A stretch of 64,000 nucleotides of DNA from an uncultured beta proteobacterium. GTDB lineage: Bacteria > Pseudomonadota > Gammaproteobacteria > Burkholderiales > Rhodocyclaceae. A program made the position numbers and the translations under genes. The stretch lies in NCBI GenBank assembly GCA_903886975.1, contig CAISOB010000051.1, positions 1-64,000 of the forward strand, read 5' to 3'. This document shows positions 33,556 to 42,575 of this stretch, piece after piece (position 1 is the stretch's first letter; every line of letters starts with the position of its first letter). The notes under the pieces were generated by a model that was not told the DNA's origin, did not search any database, and saw only the letters and a program-made list of their open reading frames with translations.

Positions 33556-35083
33556 CAGATTGGCTCGGCCTTGGGCACGACTCAAAGCGCTCTCTTCGAG
33601 CGCCTCGCCAGCGCATGTGGTATTCATCGCCAGCCTGCTGCTTTCCCTCATTGCAATTAGCGCCAGTCCCACCCTGAATCGCGACGGCATGCTCTATGTC
33701 GAGGCGGCACGCGCATTCCTGAACGAGGGTTTTCTGGCGGCTCGGGCAGTTTTCAATTGGCCTTTCCTGCCGATATTGATGGCGGTGGTTTCACGAGCGA
33801 CCGGATTGGGCCCGGAAACCTCCGGCTACTTGCTAAACGCCTTATTTATGGCGGGTGCTTGCAGTTTGATGGTGAGTTGCGCCGGCCGCAATTTTCCCGA
33901 GGCGGTGTGGCCGACTTGCCTGGTCGTCCTGGCCCTGCCCGGCCTCAATCATTACCGCGACGAAATTCTGCGGGAGTACGGTTGCTGGTTCTTCTTCATG
34001 TTGTCTTTCTGGATTGCGCTGCGGTGGTCGGAAATGCCTCGCTGGAAGACCGTACTAGCCGCGCAAGTCGCCCTTGCATTGGCTGCACTTTTTCGCCCTG
34101 AAGCGCTGGCCTTCTTCCCGGCATTGACCGTTTGGCAGCTATCCGCCGCGCCCAAGGGCGAGAGGAAACTTCGCATTCTGATGACGGTAGCGCTTCCGGT
34201 CCTGGGCCTTGCGGTCCTGCTCTCGCTTTTCTATTTCGGTCAATTCGGACCCGAACACCGCCTCGCGGGCGAAATTGGCCGCTTCAACGTCGCAGGATTC
34301 GATGCGAAGGCGCGGACTCTTTCATCCGCCTTGATTCCCTACGCGCAAGATCAGGCGAGAATCATCTTGTTCTTTGGTTCAATTGCCATCATCCCGCTCA
34401 ATTTTCTTAGGCACATTGGCATATTCCTCGTGCCCCTATTGTTCGTGTTTTCCAGGGGATCGCTACGCAATGCGGTGGTGCGTTGGCAACCTTTCTCCTG
34501 GGCATTCCTGTTGCACCTTTTCGTCTTGGTGATTTTCGTCCTCGACGTACAGTTCCTGGCCGGGCGCTACGTCGCTGTTCTGTGCCTATTGGCAGCGCCT
34601 TTGATCGGCTACGGCTTGTGGCTCTTGATGCAACGCTTTCCGCGATGGAATTCGCTGGCAATTGCGCTATCCGTGCTGATCATGGTCAGCAATGTAGTTT
34701 CGCTAAGCCCGGGCAAGCGTCATTTTGTCGAAGCGGGCACGTGGCTGGCACAGAACGCCACGGATTCCCCGAGAATCTATTCGGGAAGTCCAAGCGCCGC
34801 GTATTACGCCGGCTGGGGAACTGTTTCCACAAGGGGCGCGGTCGAAGAGCGGGTACACCTGCCGGAAAGACTCGCACAGGGACAATACGATCTGGTTGTG
34901 CTGGAAGTTTCGCATCGCGAACCTGATATCACGTCCTGGCTGTCCAGTATCGGACTGCATGAGATACGACGGTTCAGCGACGCCAAGCGGGACGCGGTAG
35001 TCGTCGCCGAGCCGTTAGGGAAGAATCAGGACAGTGCATCGAAGACTGAGCGCAAGCGTGAAAATACCGGCTCGATCGAGTAA
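33542..35083 (+). CDS. GT-C type membrane glycosyltransferase
   Basis: A 513-residue protein with a dozen predicted membrane helices and a periplasmic C-terminal tail. The first loop carries the acidic pattern TLNRDGMLYVEAARAF, the usual Asp/Glu site of dolichol/polyprenyl-phosphate-dependent GT-C enzymes. ATG 33542 lies inside the end of the carbamoyltransferase gene, so the genes are coupled. Base composition drops here relative to the flanks, suggesting recent acquisition. Its 3' end overlaps the convergent GT4 gene by 58 bases. Confidence 0.75.
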   Translation: MTTTDRLARPWARLKALSSSASPAHVVFIASLLLSLIAISASPTLNRDGMLYVEAARAFLNEGFLAARAVFNWPFLPILMAVVSRATGLGPETSGYLLNALFMAGACSLMVSCAGRNFPEAVWPTCLVVLALPGLNHYRDEILREYGCWFFFMLSFWIALRWSEMPRWKTVLAAQVALALAALFRPEALAFFPALTVWQLSAAPKGERKLRILMTVALPVLGLAVLLSLFYFGQFGPEHRLAGEIGRFNVAGFDAKARTLSSALIPYAQDQARIILFFGSIAIIPLNFLRHIGIFLVPLLFVFSRGSLRNAVVRWQPFSWAFLLHLFVLVIFVLDVQFLAGRYVAVLCLLAAPLIGYGLWLLMQRFPRWNSLAIALSVLIMVSNVVSLSPGKRHFVEAGTWLAQNATDSPRIYSGSPSAAYYAGWGTVSTRGAVEERVHLPERLAQGQYDLVVLEVSHREPDITSWLSSIGLHEIRRFSDAKRDAVVVAEPLGKNQDSASKTERKRENTGSIE

Positions 35084-36006
35084 TCGGCACGTACCCTTCG
35101 TCGCCCTTCATCGCCGAACCGAGAACGCAAACTCGCATCACTCGCCAGTTCAACAATGCGCTCGCACCACGCCGTATCGGTCATGACGAGGAAACCGGTC
35201 TTACCCTCCATTACCACCTTCGCATTGGCGCCGACATCCGAAGAAACAACCGGCAAACCCGATGCCATGTACTGCAGGATTTTCAGGGCACACTTGCCAC
35301 GACTCCAGTCGTCGATGGACAGCGGAGCGATACCGATATGCGCGGAGGCCAACTCCCTTGCCTCGGTCTCCGCGTTCCACGGAACTGCCAAGGTCTGCAA
35401 ACCGGCATCGGGCAAATCGAAATCGGCGACGATTTTCAAGCGAAGCCGGGGCAAGCGAGTTGCCGCGAGACGCAAGGCAGGCAGTGCGTCAATCAAGTAT
35501 TTCCGCGTTGACCTACTGCCTATCCAGACCAGATCGATAGTGTCGTTCGGCTTCTCGGCCGCAGCCGAATAATGGCCGGCTTCGACGCAGGTCGGAATCA
35601 CCGTTACGGCGGCGTTGAAATGCGCGGCATTGCGCGCGAGAAAGCTGTTGCCGGCAAGAATGTGGTCACAAGCCTCGGCCATGGCCGTAAAACGGCGCAT
35701 GCGGGTGACTGAAGCCGAGCCATCGGTGTTGCAAAAGATAGCGTCGTCAAAATCAAAGACCAGTTTGCGTGACAGGTGCCGCAACAGCCAGAGTAGGGGA
35801 AGCGGGAATGTCTTGCGCAAGACGACGACGATATCGGCTGCAGCGGCACGGCGAAACGCATCCAGATAATCGCCTATCCCGCCGGCAATTGCGGCGTGAG
35901 CAGTCTCAAAGCCGCTCTCCCGCAGCAAGGGGAAATATTGCAATGCGCGGTAACGAGTCGACGCCGAGTCTTCACCCTTAGAGAGGAAAAGAACTCTCCT
36001 CGTCAT
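35026..36006 (-). CDS. GT4-like glycosyltransferase
   Basis: A 326-residue glycosyltransferase with the GT-B fold. The N-terminus MTRRVLFLSKGEDSASTRYR is a donor/acceptor loop. The UDP-sugar region includes VWIGSRSTRKYL, then WSRGKCALKILQYMASGLPVVSS, the conserved ExxG/KxLQYMA-type GT4 signature. ATG 36006 is preferred; a GTG at 36045 overlapping the methyltransferase stop (GTGA) is the alternative. The acetyltransferase-methyltransferase-GT4 order on the minus strand looks like a short sugar-modification operon. Confidence 0.82.
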   Translation of the reverse strand: MTRRVLFLSKGEDSASTRYRALQYFPLLRESGFETAHAAIAGGIGDYLDAFRRAAAADIVVVLRKTFPLPLLWLLRHLSRKLVFDFDDAIFCNTDGSASVTRMRRFTAMAEACDHILAGNSFLARNAAHFNAAVTVIPTCVEAGHYSAAAEKPNDTIDLVWIGSRSTRKYLIDALPALRLAATRLPRLRLKIVADFDLPDAGLQTLAVPWNAETEARELASAHIGIAPLSIDDWSRGKCALKILQYMASGLPVVSSDVGANAKVVMEGKTGFLVMTDTAWCERIVELASDASLRSRFGDEGRRRVRADYSIEPVFSRLRSVFDALS

Positions 36007-36041
36007 CTTTGCCTGATCGCGCAACGGAAATGCATAGCCGC

Positions 36042-37016
36042 TCACACCGCGGGCTTAACGAAGGTTATCTGGAATGTATCGCCGCGCCCCTTTCGCCGCG
36101 CCAGCCAAACGTAGGCGCGAGCCATGAAGCGTCGCCATGCGATTCGCTTCGAAGGCCGGTTACGATTGCCGTTCAAATAATCCAGACTATTGAGGAAACT
36201 CTTTGGCGTCGTATCCATTACCAGCCCGGCTTTGAACAACCCAACGTGCGCACCCAAACTCTCAATATTGGCCGGCGAGAAGAGGTAAAGATGCCTGGGC
36301 ACATCGTTGTGATACCAATGCGTATTGAACCAGCGTCGGCCGAGCGCCTCGCTGTTTGGCGTTTCGATGACCAAACGGCCGCCAGCGCGAAGGATTCTGG
36401 CCAGCTCCGCAAAAAAGGGCCGTGGCTGCGGGACATGCTCGATCACGTGACGAACGGTCACCAGATCGAAGTTCCCCTCGGGGAATTGTGCCGAAAATAG
36501 ATCGCCATGGTGCACCGACAAACCACTCAATCGGCATGCCTTCATTCCATCTTCACTGAACTCCACGCCTTGCACTTCCCACCCTAAGGTTCGCATTGTC
36601 GTCAGATAGCGGCCGTTTCCGCACCCGACATCCAGCATCCGCCCGCCGCCGCCCCAAGCGGGAATCGTCGGCGGACGCAGCAGACAGAACAGGGCCGAGA
36701 CCAACCGATACGGGAAAGACGGGCTGAGATGACGATATCCGCAGGCATGCCACAGTTGGGCCATGCGAAGTTTGCTCAGACTCCCGATTCTCTTCTCCTG
36801 ATCATACACACCGTAGCTCTCAGGATAGAAAGACGCTATGGCCTCCCGGTTCGGAGTCGGGCTTTGAAAGACGCACCCACATCGTGGGCATGAATAATAG
36901 TCGTAGCGCACATGCCGGTCGAACATCAGGTCACGCCCGCTGTATTCGTAGGCCGACGGACTGTCGCAAATTGGGCACTCAGGCAACGCTTCCAGCCTGT
37001 CTTCTGCTTGATTCAT
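36042..37016 (-). CDS. SAM-dependent methyltransferase with N-terminal zinc ribbon
   Basis: A 324-residue protein. Cys14/Cys17 and Cys43/Cys46 form a zinc-ribbon module like that in many sugar and NDP-sugar methyltransferases of the C-methyltransferase/class I group. Motif I DVGCGNG is at 129-135, acidic motif VQGVEFSEDG follows, and FDLVTVRHVIEHVPQP is motif IV/post-I. It probably methylates a glycan intermediate. It overlaps a possible GTG of the GT4 gene and follows the acetyltransferase after 152 bases. Lower GC than the flanks. Confidence 0.85.
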   Translation of the reverse strand: MNQAEDRLEALPECPICDSPSAYEYSGRDLMFDRHVRYDYYSCPRCGCVFQSPTPNREAIASFYPESYGVYDQEKRIGSLSKLRMAQLWHACGYRHLSPSFPYRLVSALFCLLRPPTIPAWGGGGRMLDVGCGNGRYLTTMRTLGWEVQGVEFSEDGMKACRLSGLSVHHGDLFSAQFPEGNFDLVTVRHVIEHVPQPRPFFAELARILRAGGRLVIETPNSEALGRRWFNTHWYHNDVPRHLYLFSPANIESLGAHVGLFKAGLVMDTTPKSFLNSLDYLNGNRNRPSKRIAWRRFMARAYVWLARRKGRGDTFQITFVKPAV

Positions 37017-37168
37017 GGGAATGAAATATTTCCATGGCTGAAAAAGGGTTTGTCTCGGCAGCGCAAAAAATCAAGGAAATTGACTCGTCCGAAATTGGCC
37101 GCTGTGCTTGAATGAGCCCGACGCAATGTTATCGGGCTAAAGCTACTCGGAACATACTGGTTAAGCAA

Positions 37169-37789
37169 TTACGGCTCCGATTGAAATGGCTGGCCTGGAC
37201 CGGTCCGCTCGCTTTCCGCCAGCTCGAGAAAGGTCTCTACATCGCCGGAAAGCAACCTCGGGATAAATTTACGAATCCGGGATTCATCCCAATCCCACCA
37301 GGCAAGTGCTTCAAGACGAGCGATCGTTTCGCGGTTAAAGCGCATGCGCAGGAGCTTCGCCGGCATGCCCGCCACAACCGCGTAGGCTGGTACGTCCTTT
37401 GTAACGACTGATCTTGCACCGATCACCGCGCCGTTGCCAATCCGTACGCCAGACATTACCAGCGCTTCGGCGCCTATCCATACGTCATTGCCAATAATCA
37501 CGTCGCCTCGTGTCAAGGCCCAGTCGTCAATTTTTCCTGGAATTCCGCCCCAAAAGGCAGGGAATGGAAAAGTCGTCACCCAATCGGCCCGATGCTCGCC
37601 TCCCAGGAAGATTTGCACGTCAGAGGCAAACGAACAAAATGCGCCGATCTTTAGATTGGCCTGTTCGCTTCGATGACGAACTCTGATGTTCCCAAAGGAA
37701 CCACGTCCAATTTCATACTGAGGATACTTCTCTTGCAGCGTCGGCCTCTTTCCCCGTACCCGATTCAAGAATCTTTTCAGAATTCCCAT
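37169..37789 (-). CDS. CatB/LbH-type hexapeptide acetyltransferase
   Basis: A 206-residue left-handed beta-helix acyltransferase of the xenobiotic/sugar (CatB-like) group. Hexapeptide repeats run through GDVIIGNDVWIGAEALVMSGVRIGNGAVIGARSVVTKDVPAYAVVAGMPAK. The catalytic His lies in FLGGEHRADWVT. It should acetylate a sugar hydroxyl or amine with acetyl-CoA. It is the first gene of the minus-strand trio. The antibiotic-resistance reading (chloramphenicol) is less likely given the polysaccharide context. Confidence 0.86.
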   Translation of the reverse strand: MGILKRFLNRVRGKRPTLQEKYPQYEIGRGSFGNIRVRHRSEQANLKIGAFCSFASDVQIFLGGEHRADWVTTFPFPAFWGGIPGKIDDWALTRGDVIIGNDVWIGAEALVMSGVRIGNGAVIGARSVVTKDVPAYAVVAGMPAKLLRMRFNRETIARLEALAWWDWDESRIRKFIPRLLSGDVETFLELAESERTGPGQPFQSEP

Positions 37790-37831
37790 ACGCCCCCTTG
37801 TCGATCCAATTCGCTTTTTGGCTTTCTATCA

Positions 37832-37890
37832 CATCGCCGGGCTTAAGCCTGTGTCGAAGTATACCCGGACAGGGGCTAAGGCCGGCGATG
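37832..37890. repeat. Long imperfect hairpin at the block boundary
   Basis: Nine-base perfect outer arms CATCGCCGG (37832-37840) and CCGGCGATG (37882-37890) are extended inward by CTTA/TAAG, GCC/GGC and TGT/ACA with small bulges. It lies between the divergent acetyltransferase and the WbuC gene, where base composition changes. It may be a terminator remnant, a regulatory hairpin or the edge of an inserted block. Confidence 0.45.
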
Positions 37891-38008
37891 GTCGGTTCGG
37901 AATCCGCTGGCTAACGGTTCAAGCGCGATTGCAAATCGCTGGGCGCAGATCCATATGAGGTTAAAATATAGGGCTGCCTACCTCAAACCTACGCCGCGAT
38001 CCCTTCCT

Positions 38009-38485
38009 GTGAAACAAATCGATACCAACCGGCTCGACGAGCTGGTCAAAGCCGCGCAGACTTCGCCACGCCGCCGCGCCAATTTCAACCTGCATGAAAC
38101 GCTGTCGGACCCGGTTCAGCGTTTGGCTATCGCAATGGAGCCCGACACGCTGATCAAGCCGCACCGCCATGGACACACTTGGGAGTTGCTCTTCCCTTTG
38201 CGCGGGCGTTTTCTCGTTCTGCATTTTGCCGATGATGGACTGGTCACGCGTCGCACCGTTCTCGGCGATCAAGTTGCCGTTCTCGAAACCGCCGCCGGCG
38301 AATGGCATGCCGTGTTGTCTCTGGACGTCGGCGGTGTGATCTTCGAAGTCAAGCACGGCCCCTATACGCCGATCGGCAGCGCCGATTTTGCCGCATGGGC
38401 GGGTGGTGATCACGAACCGGAAGCGGCTGCGCTGACGGCCTGGTATGCCTCGGCGCAACCCGGAGAACGCTTTGTCGCAGCCTAG
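38009..38485 (+). CDS. WbuC family cupin
   Basis: A 158-residue single-domain cupin. The metal motif is visible as IKPHRHGHTWELLFPLRGR, and GEWHAVLSLDVGGVIFEVKHGPY supplies the second His. WbuC-type proteins occur in LPS and O-antigen clusters; their role is unsettled. GTG 38009 gives the family-like N-terminus (M)KQIDTNRLDELV; ATG 37955 would add 18 basic residues. It overlaps the start of arnT and seems the first gene of the arn operon. Confidence 0.8.
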   Translation: MKQIDTNRLDELVKAAQTSPRRRANFNLHETLSDPVQRLAIAMEPDTLIKPHRHGHTWELLFPLRGRFLVLHFADDGLVTRRTVLGDQVAVLETAAGEWHAVLSLDVGGVIFEVKHGPYTPIGSADFAAWAGGDHEPEAAALTAWYASAQPGERFVAA

Positions 38486-40136
38486 CGCCCGGCACGAATT
38501 CGCTTGGGCCGGCAGAACGATCTGGATTCTCTTCTGGACGCTGTTCACCATCGCCTGGTTTGCCACGCTCGGCCAGCGTGCCCTGATTCATCCCGACGAG
38601 GGCCGCTATGCCGAACTGTCGCTGGGCATGCTGCAGAGCGGCGACTGGATTACGCCGCGCCTCAACGGCATTCTCTATTTCGAAAAACCGGCCTTGCAAT
38701 ACTGGATGGGCGCGCTCAGTTTTCAGCTCTTCGGCATCAACGAATTCGCCGCCCGCTTCTGGCCGGGGCTGACCGGCATGTTGTCGGTGCTGGCCGTTGG
38801 CCTTACGGCGCGCCGCCTGTGGGGCAACGGGAATTATGCCGCGCTGGTCATGGGCGGAACGTTCTGGGTGATCGGCAACAGCCACTTCCTGTCGCTCGAC
38901 ATGGGCGTGACATTCTTCCTGACGCTGGTCCTTTGTGCCTTCCTCCGGGCGCAGCACAATGGCGCTTCGCCTGCGGAGAAGCGTTACGGCATGTGGATCG
39001 CCTGGGCGGCGATGGCAGCGGCGACCCTGTCAAAAGGCCTGATCGGCTTGCTGATTCCGGGATGCGCGCTGACGCTCTACAGTCTGATCAACTGGCATTG
39101 GACACCGTGGCGCCGGATGCAGTGGCTGCCGGGCTGCGCCATTTTCATGCTGCTGGCCGGGCCGTGGTTCTGGCTGGTTTCCGAGCGCAATCCGGGGTTT
39201 GCCTACTTCTTCTTCATCCACGAGCACTTTGCGCGCTATCTCACGCCGCAGGCGCAGCGCACGGAGGCATTCTGGTATTTCCTTCCCGTTTTGCTCGCCG
39301 GCTTCCTGCCGTGGACTTCGCTGCTGCCGCGCCTGGTGCGCGAGGCCTGGCCACGCCGCGGGGACTCGGCATTTCACACTGAACGCTTCCTGCTGATCTG
39401 GGCCGTTTTCATTTTCGTCTTCTTCAGTATCTCGAATTCCAAACTGCCCTCGTATATCCTGCCGATGTTTCCTGCTCTGGCCTTGCTGCTTGGGCAAACA
39501 CTGGCGCGGAGCAAACCGTCCGAGTTGGAGAAGCATTTGTGGCTACCCGCAGCCCTGTGGCTCCTGGTCATTCTCGGCTACCCGTTCGCCGGCCGCCTGG
39601 CATCGGGCGATGCCACCTTGCCCGGCTTGCAAAATCTGGCGCTGCACCTGGCCGTCGGCGGCCTTGTCTTCCTCTTGTGCGCCGGACTCGCCCGGCATTT
39701 TCTCGCACGACAATCTACTTTGCCTGCACTGATGCTGCTGACGGCCGGAAGCCTCGCGGCGGTGCTGATCGGCAGTGCCGGACACGACGCCTTCGGGCAG
39801 CTCCGGAGCAGCAAGCGGGTCGTCGAACAGGTCAGCCGCTATTTGCGTCCGGACATGGAAATCTATAGTCTGCGTACTGCCTATGATCAGACCTTTCCTT
39901 TCTATCTGCGGCGCCCGGTAATCCAGGTCGATTATCGGGATGAATTTGAATATGGCCAGAAGGCCGAGCCCGGCAAGGACATTCCGACCTTGAACGCGTT
40001 CGTCGCGCGCTGGCAAGCCGCGCCGCATGCCATGGCCATGCTCGGCGAAGGCACCTTCAGCGAACTGCAACAGCGGGGAGTGGTAATGCGAGTGGTGTAT
40101 CAGGATGTGCGGCGCATGGTGGTGATCAAGCCATGA
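38472..40136 (+). CDS. arnT: Lipid A 4-amino-4-deoxy-L-arabinose transferase
   Basis: A 554-residue GT-C enzyme with 12-13 predicted helices. It transfers L-Ara4N from undecaprenyl phosphate to lipid A phosphate on the periplasmic face, giving polymyxin resistance. The catalytic loop has HPDEGRYAELSLGMLQSGDW and YFEKPALQYW, matching ArnT. TTG 38472 has GGAG nine bases upstream; ATG 38445 is the alternative. It overlaps the cupin by 14 bases and arnE by four. The assignment as the true ArnT rests on its place before arnE-arnB-arnC. Confidence 0.88.
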   Translation: MSQPSARHEFAWAGRTIWILFWTLFTIAWFATLGQRALIHPDEGRYAELSLGMLQSGDWITPRLNGILYFEKPALQYWMGALSFQLFGINEFAARFWPGLTGMLSVLAVGLTARRLWGNGNYAALVMGGTFWVIGNSHFLSLDMGVTFFLTLVLCAFLRAQHNGASPAEKRYGMWIAWAAMAAATLSKGLIGLLIPGCALTLYSLINWHWTPWRRMQWLPGCAIFMLLAGPWFWLVSERNPGFAYFFFIHEHFARYLTPQAQRTEAFWYFLPVLLAGFLPWTSLLPRLVREAWPRRGDSAFHTERFLLIWAVFIFVFFSISNSKLPSYILPMFPALALLLGQTLARSKPSELEKHLWLPAALWLLVILGYPFAGRLASGDATLPGLQNLALHLAVGGLVFLLCAGLARHFLARQSTLPALMLLTAGSLAAVLIGSAGHDAFGQLRSSKRVVEQVSRYLRPDMEIYSLRTAYDQTFPFYLRRPVIQVDYRDEFEYGQKAEPGKDIPTLNAFVARWQAAPHAMAMLGEGTFSELQQRGVVMRVVYQDVRRMVVIKP

Positions 40137-40504
40137 AGCTCTTGGAATTTGCACTGGTCCTCTTCGGGGTGCTGCTCAATGCCTTTGCCCAGCTGCTGCT
40201 CAAGGCGGGGGTGCGCCAGGTCGGGCATTTCGATTTCTCGTTCGCCAACGCCTGGCCGATCGGAACCGAGCTGGCAACCAATCTGCCGATCCTCGGCGGA
40301 CTCGCTTGTTATGTGGTCAGCGTCGTCGTCTGGATTCTGGCCCTGTCCCGCGTCGAGGTCAGCATTGCTTATCCGATGCTGTCGATAGGCTATGTGGTCA
40401 ATGCCGGGCTGGCCTGGTTCCTGTTCGGCGAGGCGGTCGGGCCGCAGCGCCTGGCCGGCATTGCCGTGATCATTGTCGGCGTCATTATCGTGGCGAGAAG
40501 CTGA
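40133..40504 (+). CDS. arnE: ArnE-like SMR/EamA flippase subunit
   Basis: A 123-residue small multidrug-resistance-type protein with four predicted helices (about 3-25, 50-70, 75-97, 104-122). In enteric bacteria ArnE and ArnF together flip undecaprenyl-phosphate-Ara4N to the periplasmic leaflet. Here only one subunit gene is present, so a homodimer or a partner elsewhere is implied. The ATGA overlap with arnT and one-base overlap with arnB show tight coupling. Confidence 0.85.
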   Translation: MKLLEFALVLFGVLLNAFAQLLLKAGVRQVGHFDFSFANAWPIGTELATNLPILGGLACYVVSVVVWILALSRVEVSIAYPMLSIGYVVNAGLAWFLFGEAVGPQRLAGIAVIIVGVIIVARS

Positions 40505-41637
40505 TGGAATTACTGCCCTTCACTCGGCCGGACATCGATGAAGAAACCATCGCTGCGGTCGCCGATGTCCTGCGTTCGGGCTGGCTCACGACCGGACCCA
40601 AATGCCGCGAACTCGAAGCGGCGCTGTCGCTGCGCGCCGGCGGGCGTCCGGTGCGCGTCGTCAATTCGGCAACGGCCGCACTTGAGTTTGCCCTGCGCAT
40701 CGCCGGCATTGGACCCGGCGATGAAGTCATCACCACCTCGCTGACCTGGGTGGCGACCTCGAACGTCATTTTGGCCGTCGGCGCGAAACCGGTCTTTATC
40801 GATGTCGACCCGGCGACTCGCCTGATCGACCTGAGCCAGGTCGATGCGGCAGTCAACGAACGGACGCGCGCCATCCTGCCGGTCGATCTCGCCGGCCTGC
40901 CGGTCGATCGCGATCGGCTCAACGAGCTCGCTGCGCGCTACCGCCTGCGCGTGATCGAGGATGCGGCGCAGTCGCAGGGCGCCCACTGGCGCGGCCGCGA
41001 ACTCGGCAGTTTTGGCGATCTGGTGGCTTTCAGCTTCCACCCGAACAAGAACATGACCACCGGTGAGGGCGGCTGCCTGGTGATGAACAGCGAGGACGAG
41101 GCACGGCAGTTCGAGAAGCTGCGGCTGCAAGGGGTAACGCGTAATGCCGACGGCACCTACGACTGCGATGTTCTTGGCGGCAAGGCCAATCTGACCGACA
41201 TTGCCGCGGCGATCGGCCTCGGGCAGATCAAGCGCCTCGACCAGGCCAACTTGCGCCGGCGCGAACTCGCGCGGCTGTATTTTTTGAAACTCGCCGGACT
41301 GTCTGTCGACTTGCCGCAAGCGGACTTCGAGAACTCCAACTGGCACATGTTCCAGGTCTTGCTGCCCGCGGGCCTCGCCGCACAGCGCGCCGAAGTCATG
41401 CATCTCTTGCGCGAAGCCGGCATCGCCACCGGCATACACTACCCGGCGATCCATACGATGTCGCTCTACAAGGCGCGCGGACTGGCTCAGCGACCCTTGC
41501 CGTACACCGAATCGGTGGCCGCGCGCATTCTCACGCTGCCGCTTTTCCCGGCAATGCATGATGCCGATGTCGATCGCGTCGCGACGGCGCTGCGCAACGC
41601 GCTTGCGACGCTGGGAGCCAGGGAGGTGCCGGCATGA
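40504..41637 (+). CDS. arnB: UDP-4-amino-4-deoxy-L-arabinose aminotransferase
   Basis: A 377-residue PLP aminotransferase of the DegT/DnrJ/EryC1 family. It converts UDP-4-keto-pentose to UDP-Ara4N with glutamate. The PLP lysine is Lys182 in SFHPNKNMTTGEGG; Asp153 in IEDAAQSQG and the N-terminal RPDIDEETI match ArnB. The first base of ATG is the last base of the arnE stop. The product goes to formylation by the split ArnA formyltransferase downstream. Confidence 0.95.
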   Translation: MELLPFTRPDIDEETIAAVADVLRSGWLTTGPKCRELEAALSLRAGGRPVRVVNSATAALEFALRIAGIGPGDEVITTSLTWVATSNVILAVGAKPVFIDVDPATRLIDLSQVDAAVNERTRAILPVDLAGLPVDRDRLNELAARYRLRVIEDAAQSQGAHWRGRELGSFGDLVAFSFHPNKNMTTGEGGCLVMNSEDEARQFEKLRLQGVTRNADGTYDCDVLGGKANLTDIAAAIGLGQIKRLDQANLRRRELARLYFLKLAGLSVDLPQADFENSNWHMFQVLLPAGLAAQRAEVMHLLREAGIATGIHYPAIHTMSLYKARGLAQRPLPYTESVAARILTLPLFPAMHDADVDRVATALRNALATLGAREVPA

Positions 41638-42575
41638 GCGCGCCAAAGCTGACTGTCGTCATCCCGGTCTACAACGAAGAAGCGACGCTCGCAGCGCTGT
41701 TTGCCCGGCTGTATCCGGCGCTCGACGCCTTGCATACGGCCTACGAAATCATCTTCATCAACGATGGCAGCCGCGACAAGTCCGCGGCGATCCTGTCGCA
41801 GCAGTTCCATGTCCGTTCCGATGTGACCCGCGTCATCCTGTTCAATGGCAACTTCGGCCAGCACCGCGCGATCCTCGCGGGTTTCGCGCATGCGCGCGGT
41901 GAATGCATTGTCACGCTCGACGCAGACTTGCAGAATCCGCCCGAAGACATTCCGCTGCTGCTCGCCGAGTTCGACAAAGGTTACGACTATGTCGGCTCGA
42001 TCCGCCGCAAACGCCACGACAGCTGGTGGCGGCACGTCGCCAGCCGGGCGATGAACCGCCTGCGCGAGCGCATCACGCGCATCCACATGACCGACCAGGG
42101 TTGCATGATGCGCGCCTACAGCCGGCGCATCGTCGACACCATCAACCAGTGCAACGAGATGAACACCTTCATCCCGGCGCTCGCCTATTCGTTCGCGCAA
42201 AATCCGACCGAGGTCGTCATCGGCCACGAGGAGCGCCACGCGGGCGAATCGAAGTATTCGCTGTACAGCCTGATCCGCCTCAATTTCGATCTGATGACCG
42301 GCTTTTCGGTCGTGCCGCTGCAGCTTTTTTCGATGCTCGGCATGCTGCTCTCGCTCGGCTCGGCGGTGCTGGTCGTCTACCTCGTGGTGCGCCGCCTGTT
42401 CATCGGACCGGAAGCCGAAGGCGTGTTCACCCTGTTCGCCATCACCTTCTTCCTGCTCGGCATTGCGCTGTTCGGGATTGGCATCCTCGGCGAATACATC
42501 GGGCGCATTTACAACGAGGTGCGCGACCGGCCGCGCTATCTGATTGCCGGCATCCTGGAGCACAAGAGCGAATGA
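41634..42575 (+). CDS. arnC: Undecaprenyl-phosphate 4-deoxy-4-formamido-L-arabinose transferase
   Basis: A 313-residue GT2 enzyme with two C-terminal membrane helices (about 229-255 and 265-290). It moves formamido-arabinose from UDP to undecaprenyl phosphate. VVIPVYNEEATLAALF, the metal-binding TLDADLQNPPED (DXD-like) and the GHEERHAGESKYSLYSL segment are typical of ArnC. Four-base overlaps on both sides place it in the operon. Confidence 0.94.
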   Translation: MSAPKLTVVIPVYNEEATLAALFARLYPALDALHTAYEIIFINDGSRDKSAAILSQQFHVRSDVTRVILFNGNFGQHRAILAGFAHARGECIVTLDADLQNPPEDIPLLLAEFDKGYDYVGSIRRKRHDSWWRHVASRAMNRLRERITRIHMTDQGCMMRAYSRRIVDTINQCNEMNTFIPALAYSFAQNPTEVVIGHEERHAGESKYSLYSLIRLNFDLMTGFSVVPLQLFSMLGMLLSLGSAVLVVYLVVRRLFIGPEAEGVFTLFAITFFLLGIALFGIGILGEYIGRIYNEVRDRPRYLIAGILEHKSE

